Position numbers and translations under genes: made by a program | Notes under the pieces: model-generated | Told to the model about the DNA's origin: nothing | What the model saw: only the letters and a program-made list of their open reading frames with translations | The model's database searches: none | Origin: Monocercomonoides exilis | Taxonomy: Eukaryota; Preaxostyla; Oxymonadida; Polymastigidae | Assembly: GCA_001643675.2 (NCBI GenBank) | Contig: LSRY02000009.1 | Span: forward strand, 567,501 to 631,500 | Length of the DNA stretch: 64,000 bases | Reading direction: 5' to 3' | Shown here: positions 10,544 to 21,453 of the stretch, piece after piece | Layout: each line of letters begins with the position of its first letter | Position numbering within the stretch: position 1 is the stretch's first letter

Positions 10544-11980
10544 TTGATGGTTTTTTATCAGGACATTTTTTTATCCGGACAAAAATTTAAAATTTAAATA
10601 TCTCAACAAATATTAAATATTAATTTCCAGCAATTTGCACAGTTGTATGTTAGCATATATGACATCGATTCATACACGATTTTTTAATAGCAGTGATATA
10701 TTTTTTTTGAAATAAATAATTTTTATTTTTGAAAATCCGACTTTTGAAGAATTTTTTTATTTCAATAAAATGATTCAATTTATCCTATATGTTTAAAACT
10801 TATTTTTTCCATGATATAAACATTTCTGGTTATTTTTTATTTTCGGCAATTTGCTCGTTTGGAATGAATGGAAATTTGTCATTTTTGAAAAATCATCTTC
10901 AATGGGATTACAGATATCGCATAAAATACCGGACAAGATCAATTTCATAAAAACTGCAAGAGTAATAATTCTGACAATTTTCCTCAAAATATATCTCATC
11001 AATACAAATTCTTTTGGCATATCAAACTTCCATTTTCATGAAGACTGAATATAGAAAAAATTATTATTTGAAATTTCGGAGAAATAGGATTTTGAGTTTC
11101 TCCGAGATTTCGATATTTTTTTTTCTGAGCACAAACGAGAAAGTTTTGTGAGTCTCGTTTATTAACTGAGTTTGTATTGATGAGATATATTTTGAGGAAA
11201 ATTAACAGATTTTCTCTTTGAGTGGTTATTGAGAAAACGATCTTGTCCGGTATTTTGTGCGATGTCCGGTATTTTATGCGATATCTGTACAGAAAAAAAA
11301 TTTTTTGCAAAACACAAAAACATCCAAGTGAATTTAACACATGCAATAATAAATATGATTGTTATCTAAAATTACCACAAAGTTATTATAAAATAGTTCT
11401 GTTAAGATTTTATAAATGCAATTTGTTTTTTCTATTGATGATTTTGAGTTCATTATTTTTAAAATTTGAATAATAATAATTTCATGGAATCTTCACTGAA
11501 CCATTTTTAATTATAACTTTGTGGCAATTTTAGATAACTATCATATTTATTGATGCATGTGTTAAAATCACTTGGATGTTTTTGTGTTTTGCAAAAAATA
11601 TTTTTTAAGTTATCCCATTGACCGTGATTTTTTGAAAATGACAGATTTTCATTCCGTTAGAAAAAGCAAATAGCCGAAAATGAAAAATAACCCGAGCAGT
11701 TTGCAACAAAGAAAAAATAAGTTGTGTATATAAAAGATAAATTGAATCGTGATATTAAAATAGAAAAATTCTTCAAAAGTCAGATTTTCAAAAATAAAAA
11801 TTATTTATTTCAAAAATTATACAACACTGCTATTAAAATTTTGCAAATAAATAGATCTCACGTATGTTTGTATACAGCTTTGCAAATTAATGTTAATTAA
11901 TATTGAATATTTGTTGAGATATTTTATTTTTCATATTTTGTCAGGATAAAAAACAATGTCCGGATAAAAAAACCACCCTA
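10544..11980. mobile_element. Foldback (long inverted-repeat) non-autonomous DNA transposon, pogo-type ends
   Basis: The two halves are imperfect reverse complements over several hundred bases; for example, the block at about 10690-10800 matches the complement of about 11700-11830. The outer right end CCACCCTA, preceded by TGTCCGGATAAAAAAA, and the left end GATGGTTTTTTATCAGGACA match the terminal repeats of the pogo-like transposon at 32511-34551, including the repeated ATCCGGACA motif. The left tip is eroded (GATGG for GGGTGG). It carries no transposase, so it was presumably moved in trans. A 381-bp element is inserted in its left arm. The right end lies only 17 bp upstream of the first possible ATG of the next gene. 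Confidence 0.8.
10909..11289. mobile_element. Small inverted-repeat element (MITE), copy 1, nested
   Basis: Bounded by TACAGATATCGCATAAAATA on the left and its complement ending GCGATATCTGTA on the right. The right end carries two tandem copies of a motif containing TACCGGACA, the left end one. The arms are long and complementary (ATATATCTCAT... / ...ATGAGATATAT). Comparison with the uninterrupted opposite arm of the host foldback element shows the empty site CAATGGGATAAC, so the element inserted at TA and duplicated it. There is no coding capacity. A second copy lies at 53297-53699. Confidence 0.85.
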
Positions 11981-11996
11981 TGTGAATTCAATTTGA

Positions 11997-13430
11997 ATGC
12001 AAAATGCTGCACTTTCTGGTTCATTATTTTTGAAAAAATCCAGGAGAACAATAGTACAAAAAAGTTCACTGGTTTGCGGGGATTGTTATGATGAATTTTT
12101 TGATGATTGCTATTTTTCCATTTTCATTGTTTTTGAAGAATTGTTTTCTGAGCTTGGAGATTGCGACGAGGATGAGCAGAAACAGAAAATCATTGAAATG
12201 AATGAACAGGCGGAAAAAATGGATAGAAATGAATTCAATTTTTTTTTCAGAATCAAACCGTTCGACAAAATTCATAAAATGATTGATGAAAAGAAAATAA
12301 ATATTGGAAATATCATTCTGCTGCTGAAGCACATTGGATACTGTAAAACATTAAAGCGCACAAGCAACTCAAATTTTGAGCATTCTTCTTTGGGCAAAAG
12401 ATTTGAGGAGATGATTGTTGAAGAATACAAGAAAAAGGAGGAAAGGGATGAAAGACTGCTGGCTGACCTTTGCGAATGCTATCTTTTGCTTAATGGTAGG
12501 GTTTCACTCGAATTACTTTCGATCTGCGCATCATGCATTCTGAAAGTCGCTTTGAACAAAGAGGAAAACGAGAAAGTTCAAAAGGAAGTGGAAATGGCTT
12601 TGCTTGCCTCGAATTGCTTCGGATATCATGTATGAGTGTTTTCGCTTTCTTTTTGTTATTTTTTTAAATAGAAAATAGAAAAAAAACTGTATTTGAACGA
12701 AATGACAGAAATAATCCATTATCACCAGGAACATCACAATTTGACGCGACTTGCGTATCAGTCGGCTTGGAAGTTTTTAATTGACAGATTACTCAACGAC
12801 AGATACTTGGAAGAAGTTTTTGTGAATGAGCTGCATTTCGTGAGAGAGGCAAGAAGTGAATTGGATGAGCTTTCGAAATGCATTGATTGGAAGGCAAAGG
12901 AAGAAGGAGGAGGAAGAAAAGAAAAGAAAGAGATGGATATAATATTGGGTTGGCTGCAAATATTGGAATTTTTCTTCAGTTTGTGCCAGTTGTGGAATGA
13001 AGAGTTTGCCGAACTTGTCAGCAGCATTGTTCAGGTGTTTCGAGCAGCGAAAGATAATTACGGAGAAATTAACGATCAGTGCGTTCATTTATTGATACTT
13101 ACAGAGGACAAAAGGGGTGTGAAAGACTTACTGAATGGGGGAGCAGTTGATGCTTTTATGGAGGAAATTATTCAATCAACGTTGAAAGATGGAAGAGTTT
13201 GGGATTTGTTGGTATTTTTTGATTTGATTTCATGTCGATTGAAAAGGAAGAAAGGTGATGAAAAGGAAGAAGCTAAAAGAAAGTTGATGAAAATGGAGAT
13301 ATTTGGCAAGATGGAAGAAGAAGGATACGAAGACATCATCACAAGCTTCTCTGAAGTGATAGATTTTTTTTACAGAAAACATTATCATGACATATCATTG
13401 AATATTTCAGATTATTTTGTGAATATTTGA
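11997..13430 (+). CDS. Two-exon oxymonad family protein, member A
   Basis: Exon 1 ends at 12629, the intron is 12630-12671 (GTATGA...TAG, 42 nt) and exon 2 runs 12672-13430, ending in TGA after SDYFVNI. Exon 1 has the family motifs EELFSELGDCDEDEQKQKI, LLKHIGYCK and LLADLCECYLLL. Exon 2 starts near KKLYLNEM and has YHQEHHNLTRLAYQSAW, VNELHFVREA, CIDWK and KMEEEGYEDIITSF. The protein is charged and apparently all-helical, with no signal peptide or membrane segment. I recognise the family only as a large hypothetical family of Monocercomonoides; its function is unknown. The start is uncertain: the region before ELFSEL may contain another intron (GTTTGC near 12073 to TTTGAAG near 12138). It is convergent with member B and sits directly downstream of a foldback transposon. 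Confidence 0.7.
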
Positions 13431-13439
13431 GAAATTACA

Positions 13440-13847
13440 TTGATTTTTGCGAATCAAAAATTCTTTCTTTATATTTTCTCATTTATTGATTTTGCAAGCA
13501 TTTGAACCCTTTTTTTTTGTCAGTTTTCAACTTGTTTCTTTGAAAAGCAACAAAGCAAATAAAGAAAGAAGGAAAGAAGGAATCACAAATGGTTGTTTTA
13601 AATATTTAGTATTCTTGAAGAAGAGGGAAAAAAGTTGAAATATGCCTGGAAGAAATCAAAAAAACTCTGCTTTATTGAATCTGAAATGTGAAAAAAAAAA
13701 AAAAATCAAATTCAGAAGTAGAATAAAGTTGCATTTTGAAAAAAAGAAAATAAACTTTTCTTGAAAACAGAAAAAAGAACAAGTATTTTGTTCAAATCAA
13801 ATGAAGTTCAAAGACAAAAACACAAGATGAATCAAAAAGCCAACGGG
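13440..13847. repeat. Intergenic segment duplicated at 54270-54665
   Basis: About 400 bp between the convergent 3' ends of members A and B recurs with high identity at 54270-54665. Shared blocks include GGAATCACAAATGGTTGTTT, AAACTCTGCTTTATTGAATC and GTATTTTGTTCAAATCAAAT. In both places it is flanked by 3' ends of the same gene family pointing inward. It probably contains the polyadenylation signals of both genes. Confidence 0.85.
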
Positions 13848-15281
13848 TCAGCAATAAACAAGATAATCATCAAAGTCTGGAACCAAATATAAGTCAAATA
13901 TTGGATCTTCAAACTTGCAACAGTGCAGCCCGATGATGCAATCTTCGTATCCTTCTTCCTCTAACTTATCAAGCACTTTTCTTTTCAACTCTTTTCTTTT
14001 CGCTTTATCGCTTTCTATTTCTCTTTCGCTTCTCAATCTTTCGCAAAGGATCTTGAAAAAATTCAAACAATCCGAAGTTTGTTCATCGAACACATGCGAT
14101 TGAGCAACCACCTCCAAAACAAAGTCAGCAGCCCCACTGCTCAAAAAGTCATCAACTTTCAAGGCTCTATTTCTCGCTGCTGTGCTCAATGAATCAATAC
14201 ATTTCTTGTAAATTCTTTTATAATTCTCCTTTGAAGCTCGAAGAACTCCCATAATACTGCCAATAAGTCCAAAATGCTCTTCATTTCGCAATCCGTATGA
14301 GAAAAAATATGACCCCAATATCGTCAACCATCTAATAATTATGACCATTTCTTTCCTTTCTTTTTCTCCTTCCTCCCCTCCTTTTCTCTTCCAGTCGATA
14401 CATTTCGACAGTTCTTCAAGTTCTCTTCTGGCTTCTCTCGCGAAATGCAGCTCACCCACAACTATATCTTTCAAGCTTTCGTCTCTACAAAATCTGCAAT
14501 ACAAAAAATGCCAAGCAGATTGATAGGCAAGCCGAGTCAGATTGTGGTGTTCCTGATGATACAGGATAATCTCTTGGATTTCATTCAAATACAGCTTTTT
14601 ATCCACAAACTAATAAGAAAAAAATGATTAAAAGCAAATACATAAAAAAGAAAGTGAAAATGAACATACGAAGTATCTTTCGTATATGTTGCTCAATGCC
14701 AGCAAAGCTATTTCCTTTTCCTCTTGAGTCTCTTCACTTTCCTCTTTGTTCGATGCAACTTTTAGAAGGCTGGGAATGCAAACTGAAAATAATTCCGAAT
14801 CAAACCGGTCGTTCAGCAAAAGATAGCATTCGCAAAGATTGGCAAGAAAATTTTCATTCATTCTTTCGTTTTTCTCATTTCCATCTTCAATCATCTTTAC
14901 CAATCTTTTGCTCAGCGGAGATTCTTCAAAATGAAGATACCAAACATTTTTCATCACTTTGCAATATCCAATGTGCTTTAGCAGTATGAATGCATTTTCC
15001 AAAGAAATTTTCTTTTCTTCAACCATATTGTGAATATTATCATACATCTCGATCATGAAAACAGATTTAAATTCTTCTTCGACCATTCCATCAATTATTA
15101 CATGCAGCTCTTCTATCTTTTGTTTCCGATCAATTTCGGTGCAATCTTCCAGTTCAGAAAATAATTCTTCAATAAAAAAGATAAAAATAGTAACAATCAT
15201 GAATTCAAATACAACAACAATTACAGACCTATAACTCTTTTTGATATGTGATTCAGCTGCTTTTTCAAAAATGCATTGCAA
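13848..15281 (-). CDS. Two-exon oxymonad family protein, member B
   Basis: On the minus strand exon 1 is 15281(?)-14670, the intron is 14669-14610 (GTATGT...TTATTAG, 60 nt) and exon 2 is 14609-13848, ending in TGA after FDDYLVYC. Family motifs are present in the same order as in member A: EELFSELEDCTEID, LLKHIGYCK, LLANLCECYLLL; then FVDKKLYLNEIQ, YHQEHHNLTRLAYQSAW, VGELHFAREARRELEEL and DKLEEEGYEDC. No frameshift is seen. The start is uncertain because the hydrophobic run before EELFSEL may be an intron ending TTTATTGAAG, a sequence also found at that point in member C. Function unknown. Its C-terminus differs from members A and C (LVPDFDDYLVYC) and matches the fragment at 54669-54983. Confidence 0.7.
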
Positions 15282-15289
15282 TCAGAAAA

Positions 15290-16640
15290 CATATTCATTT
15301 TGCCATTTACATTGAATTCGCATATGTTTGGATAAATGAAATAGATGAATTATAAAAACTCAAAAATTGCCTTTAAAATATGTGCGTTCACACCGTTTCT
15401 TCTTGTGTTTGCATCTTTGGCTATGTATAAAGAAGAGAAACAACGCTTTATTTCTTATTCGGTTTGCTATTATGGAGGTTATGATCGAATTGTTTTCTTT
15501 AAACGAGAATATTCCTTGTTAAAATGAAAGATTGAGCAAAAATTCTCTGTTTTAGACTTTATTCAATTAATTCCGGTGACTTTGCGCTTCCGTGATGATA
15601 ATACATTCGTTTTGGTTTATTGACGTGTTGTTTTTCACATTTGAGCGGTCAAGCAATCTCAACATAAAAGTTATTAAACGTTTAAAACTTATTGTTTTCA
15701 TTCTTTTATTGTCCTATTCATTTTGAAGATGTTTCCATTTGAATCCTTTTCAAAGTCCGGAAATATCACGAATTATTGAAATGGCCAATTCTTTCTTTTC
15801 GGGGCAGATAACAATGGAGAGAGCCAAATATTTCCTTACAAACATCATGCATTTGATTCTGGTTGGTTTTTTACTTACAAAAATATTCACCTATTATTGT
15901 TGACTCAAAGCGAAATATGTGGAAATACAATGAAAAACAAATGTTAATTGAGGGGAAATTTACAGGATTGAAAGATACCAAAGACAGAAAGAAAGAATGG
16001 CCAGTTTCTATGAAAAGGGAGCACCTTTTGAAGATGGAGAGGGTATTATCAAAAAAAATTTTGATTAGAGAGATTGGAACAAATGACTGAAACAGGAGAT
16101 TGGCAGAAGTTGGATCAGAACAAGGCGACTTTCTTGGGATGAGAAGGGCAAGGCGTTGATTTTATGGGCTGGGAAGAGCAATGGAACTGCTTTTCATTGC
16201 TTGGCTGAAGAGCCAAAAATTCGAGAAAATCAGGCAGTTTGGCTTCAAACAAGTGGCCGAGATAAATGACAGGCAAAATGGATAATAGTCCTTTGTCCTT
16301 TGTCTTCAGCCTTATATCATCGAAGCGTTATCCACACGAGCAGAAAATGAGGTTGCGATGTTGAGGATACATTCTGTTGGAAGACATCCAACATTTAAGA
16401 TTTCATTGGCCACTTCTTCATCACCTTTTTCAAAGCCTTCACCGTCTTCTTCATCATCATTGTTTGCATGTACACCTCCTCAACAAATAAAATTATAAAT
16501 TTATTATATCTTGTCCATTATCTTCCTCTTCTTCTTCTTTTTCTTCTTCTTTTTCTTCTATATCACCTTCTTCTTTTTCTTTGTTTCTTTTCTTTTTCTT
16601 TTCTTTTCTTTTCTTTTTCTTTTTAATTTTTTGCTCCATT
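15290..16640 (+). repeat. 5' flank of member B, homologous to the 5' flank of member C (decayed sequence)
   Basis: From about 15300 the sequence matches that from about 18617 in colinear blocks: CATTGAATTCGCATATG at both starts, then AACAACGCTTTATTTC versus AACAACGCTTTTTCGA, TGAAATGGCCAATC/T near 15778 and 19080, and GAGCAGAAAATGAGGTTG near 16338 and 19222. No shared reading frame is kept through these blocks, so they are probably remains of a plus-strand gene. A possible remnant at about 16100-16265 reads like WAGKSNGTAFHCLAEEP. Short open frames here are not annotated as genes. Confidence 0.55.
16500..16625. repeat. CTT-rich simple sequence
   Basis: Runs of TTCTTCTTTTTC and TTTTCTTTTC, polypyrimidine on the plus strand. 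The CTTCTTCATCATCATTG block just before it matches the region before the similar run at about 19300-19460. Confidence 0.7.
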
Positions 16641-16985
16641 TCAAAATTTTTTAAAAAAATGGCTTTTGAAATTAGGTTCAAATGAATGTTTGTTTTTTAG
16701 ATTTTGTGAAATGATGAAAAATAAAGCTGTAAAACTCATTTTATGCTTGCCGAATCGTGATATGAAGCTGAAAGAAAAATACATAATATTTTTGATTTAC
16801 AGAATAAATAACATCTCATTTCCTCAAACATTTACAGAACAATCTGGAAAATTATTAGATAATCGATTAAAAAACTTTTTTTCAATTTAATAAAGAATAC
16901 ATATCCAAAGTTTTGAAGAATCATTAACCAATGGGAAAAAAAATATTTCATTTTTGAACTACAAAATATGAAACGCACAATTTCT

Positions 16986-18618
16986 TCAGACATTCGCAAA
17001 ATAATCAGAAACATCCAACGATAAATCTTCATAAAATTTATCGTTGAGAAAATAAAAAACTTCATGAAAGCTTGCAATGGTATCTAAGTATCCCTCTTCT
17101 TCCATCTTTTCAAAAACTTTCCTTTTGGTTGCCTTTCTTTTCTTTCTTTTCATTTCATTTTCTTCTTTTCTTTTCGTTTTTTCCATTTCATCCTCTTCTT
17201 CTTTCGTTTCATCATCTTTTTCTTCTTCTTCTTCTTCCATTTTTTCATCTTTATCCTTCTTCTTCTCCTCCTCCTCTTCTATTTCATCGTCCTCTTTTTT
17301 TTCAATTCCATTATTCTCCTCATCTTCCTTTTCATCTATCTCCTCGTCTTTTAGTCTTTCTGAAATAAAAGTGTATAAATGCAAAAAATTCCCTATAATT
17401 TCGTCATCCAGTGTTTGTTGCTGAATCTCCTCCAAAATAGCATCAATGGCTCCATCTTTCAACAAGCTATCAATTTTCACTCTTCCATTTTCTACCGCTT
17501 CTTTGAATGAATAAATGTATCCATCGTACATGTATCTGTCATTATTATTTGATAATCGATACACTCGAATCATGCTCCCTATAAGCCCAATAAGTTCTTT
17601 GTTCCACAATTTGCACGAGGAAAGGTAATAATCAATAACCCTGAACCATCTCCTGATAACAAGTGCTTCTTCCGTTTCTTTTCTTCTTTCTTCTTTTCTC
17701 TTCCAATCCACACTCTTTGACAGATCTTCAATTTCTCTTCTTGCCTCTCTTCCAAAATGCAGCTCGTTCACAATCACTTGTTCCAGGCTTTTGTTCTGGG
17801 AAAATCTAAAAATCAAAAACTGCCAAGCAGACTGATACGCAAGATGTGTGAGATTGCCACATTTCTGGTGATATTGGATTATTTCTTTGATTTTATTCAA
17901 ATACAGCTCATTTTTTACACCTTGGAAATTAGGAAAAAACCAAAAATATCAAAAAGGAAAAAGAAATATTCACACATTAAGCGACTCAATGCAACTCAAA
18001 GCCAACAAAGAAATTTCCTTTTCCTTTTGAGTTTCTTCATTTTCCTCTTTCTTCAATATTGCTTTCAGAATACAGGGAACACAAATACCAAGTAATTTCC
18101 AATAAACCCGGTAGTTAAACAAATGATAGCATTCGCAAAGATCAACAAGAAGCTTTCATTCTTTCCTTCTTTTTCTCTTCAACAATCATCTTCTCAATTC
18201 TTTCGTTCAAAGAAGATTTCCCAAAGCTTTGAATAAAAATTCTCTTCAGCCTGGTGCAATATCCAATGTGTTTCAACAACAGAATTGCATTTTCCATTGA
18301 AATTTTCTTTTCATCTATCATTTTTAGAATTTTGTCGAACAGTTCTTTTGTGAAAACGGATTTAATCTCTTCTTTATTCATTCCATCAATTATCCCCTTC
18401 ATTTCTTCAATTTTCTGTTTCTGATCTTCCTCATCGCAATCTCCAAGCTCGTCAAACAATTCTTCAATAAAAACAAAGAAAAAATGCAATAAGCAAATAT
18501 TCACTTGCAATAACAATTGCAAGCTATTGAATATTTTTGTGTTGTTTATTTCCTGCATTATTTTCTTTTTTTTTAAAAAAAATTTGTTCAAGAAAGCAAT
18601 AATATTTCGGCCATTCAC
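16986..18618 (-). pseudogene. Two-exon oxymonad family member C, frameshifted, with acidic insertion
   Basis: Exon 2 (about 17918-16986) is intact and ends in TGA after DYFANV. It has QYHQKCGNLTHLAYQSAW, VNELHFGREARREIEDL, VDWKRK and KMEEEGYLDTIASF. Compared with A and B it carries an extra Glu/Lys/Asp-rich stretch of roughly 80 residues (about 17120-17350). Exon 1 (about 18480-17979) has EELFDELGDCDEEDQKQKI and LLKHIGYC, but at about 18150 the frame shifts: the family motif continues in another frame as LVDLCECYHLF. Past the expected exon end (GTGTGA donor near 17978) I found no acceptor that restores frame to KNELYLNKIKE. This is therefore probably a recent pseudogene, unless these are sequence errors. 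Confidence 0.65.
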
Positions 18619-19470
18619 ATTGAATTCGCATATGATCGAATAGAAGAAATAGTTTAAAAATAAAGTCTCAAATCAATCAAATAAAATATGTGTGCTCATA
18701 CTGTTTTTTCTTTTGTTGACATTCTGGCCAAGCGAATATGGAGAAAAACAACGCTTTTTCGATTTTTCTTTATTTGTTATGGATTCAATGATCAAATTGT
18801 TTTCTTTGAACGAGATTATCCTTGGAAAGATGAGAGATTGGCGAATGAATCTATCCTGCAGAATCAATTGTATTATTTCACATGCTAACATCAATCACTG
18901 GAAAAACATTGCGAGCGATGAAATTCATTCTGTTTATTTTTGGAAATCGGAAGACAAACGAAATGCAACAATTTAAATTTTTAATGAAAATATCAGCATG
19001 TGTGTATTTTGTATTTATCTATATAATGTGAAGATGTTTCTATCCGTATCCTTTCCAAACGAAAGAAATCGGGCATGCTGTTGAAATGGCCAATCTCCTC
19101 TTTGCAGAGCAAGACGATGAGAATGGGCCCGATATTTTCACTGCAATTGGAAATGAAAAGAATTTATAAAAAGACACTTTACCCTTGTCTTTGGACTATA
19201 TTGTCAAAGCATTGTCTGCTGGAGCAGAAAATGAGGTTGTAATGTTGAGAACATCTTCTGATAGAATATATCCAACATATGATATCTCGATAAGAACTTC
19301 GTCTTCTTCTTCATCGCCTTCGTCGAAGCTATCATTGTTTTCATGTGCACCTCCACAACAAATGTCATTATATATGTATTTTTTCCTTCTTGGTCATTAT
19401 TTTCTTTGTGTTCCTCTTCTTTTTATTCTTCTTCTTTTTCTTTTTCTTCTTCTTCTTCTTTGGTGATATC
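18619..19470 (+). repeat. 5' flank of member C, duplicate of the 5' flank of member B
   Basis: Colinear similarity to 15290-16480 as described there. The longest protein-like piece (about 19197-19350, AGAENEVVMLRTSSDR) matches the 16330-16440 segment, which is not open in the same way. This suggests a plus-strand gene fragment decaying independently in the two copies. No complete gene is seen. Confidence 0.55.
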
Positions 19471-21453
19471 ATCATTAGGCATTTTGTTCATTTGTGTTTT
19501 TTGAGGAATGCCACATGCATATGTCTGAACCTCTATTGGCAACGATCACCTTCTGATCAACGATTGGAAGCCAGTTGTTGTTTGTGACATTCTCTGCTGT
19601 GTGAATGTTCCACATTCTTTTTGTTGGAGTTGTCGAACCACAATTCATGAATGGAAACTTGGGGATAACATTGAAACAAATGAAGCTGGAGAAAACCAAC
19701 TTTTTTCTTTCGAAATCAAAAATTTGCCAATTAATAGTTGTAATTGTTTGTTGCCCACCTTTAATGTTTGTTTTCTGAAAAAGTTATGTTTCATAAAATA
19801 AATCGAAAAGATATAACTATTTTTTTTGTTTTTTTTTTAATGGGCAATCTGAGTTTTCTTTTGATCAGCAAAGTGAAGATCTTTTTGATGCGTTTTCCAT
19901 GTTGCTCTGAATCGAGAATCCATTGCTTTCATATTTTTTTCAAAAAAGAAAGAAAAAAGACATCATTCAATATTTGTGAATCGATTATTAGATTCACTGT
20001 TTATTGGAGAAGTTGAAAAATTATCAACTCACAGAAAAAAAACGAGTTGGATTGTGATGCAAAAAAGAATGACAAATAAGTGGAAGAGAGGCAAAGAAAT
20101 GAATCTGAAGGACAGTCACAGTTGATTGAGTCCTTCATCCGAGAAATCTTTCTCAAAGATTTTTGGAAGTTTGATTGATGTGATGAAATATATCATTTTG
20201 ATTGTTTTGTTCAAATGAAATTGTTTGTGAAGAATATCCTGAATAGCTTTTCCAGTCCAATCCAAAAGAAATCCAAACTTCTCTATGAAACCATTTTCAT
20301 TTGTTCGATGAATCTTTCCATCCTTTTTTGCAAAATCTTTCAACATAAGTCATTCAACCACAATGTGGGTGATTAGTCTTTTGAATTGCAACTTTCTTCA
20401 CTTTCATGAAACATCAAAGTTCTGCCCAGAGCAAAGGCAGGAGCAATGATGACTGAGACTTTTGCAATTAAATTGGAGAATGGAGATGATTATTATTTTT
20501 GAACCAACTTTCAAAAAGTGTATTTGAAGATTGTTGATGTTCAATGTTTTTGGTTGTGATAAAAGAAATATCAAATGCATAATGCGAGAAACATTGTTTC
20601 TTTTTGAAAACAACAGAGGAAACTGAACGAGAAAAAACAAATCTTGAGTGAGTCAAAATGTTGTTTGAGTATCCATATTAAAGAAGTGGATCTTGTTGGT
20701 AAATGAGGATTTCTGATTTTCTAATTCAATTTTAAAGTTTCAGCTTTTGAAAAAACACTCATCAATGATAAAAGAAATGCAATTCGGTGTTTTCGATTGC
20801 TTTGTTTTCGATCTTTTCAATCCAATTGGCAAGCTCAATAATACAACAGGTGATGAATATAAAATGTGAAATGAATCAATGAATGAATGAATGAAAGATA
20901 ATTAAGTCTCTGGAGAAGAGGATTGACCGACTTGTAAAAATTAATGAAGATCACTTTCTTTCAAAAGGAATCAAGATCGCTTGTCAAGAAGCATTTTCCA
21001 ATGCTCCTGGCTTGGTCTTCTCGCCTCAAAGACAGAAGATGAACGAAAAACATGTTCAACCAAAAATCAAATGGGAGTTATAAAATGGAATGAATAAGTG
21101 AATGAATGAAATTATAAAACAATTGATCAGCAGATGTGTGGAAGCAAAGCTCCACAAAATTCTGCTTTGATCCTTCTCCAGCAAAAATGGTGTTGCAAAA
21201 GAACATATAATCAAAACATTTCAAACAACGCAAATGGTACAAACAACAATAGTATAAAAGTGAAATCGAACAAAAAGTGAAGAAAACGGAAAATTCAGAG
21301 AAATTGACTATTAATTGAAAAAAATACAAATACAAATGCAAAAACAAAAAATATACAAAAATGAAGAACAACAAAAACAATAAAATCTCTTCTAAGCTTA
21401 ATTAATCGTCTTTGCCTCTGTTCTGTTGGCCCATCACTTTTTCGTTTTGTCAC
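19471..21453. other. Intergenic region, no gene seen
   Basis: Only short open frames with no motif, mostly AT-rich, with a short GAAT run near 20875-20893. Nothing here resembles the gene families of the window. It contains the 3' flank of the minus-strand pseudokinase gene; poly-A-like AATAAAATC lies near 21377-21386. Confidence 0.5.

Noticed and set aside
15345-15527. 60-codon hydrophobic plus-strand frame and its counterpart at 18688-18888
   Set aside because: The DNA is homologous but the two copies do not keep one reading frame, so it behaves as non-coding flank.
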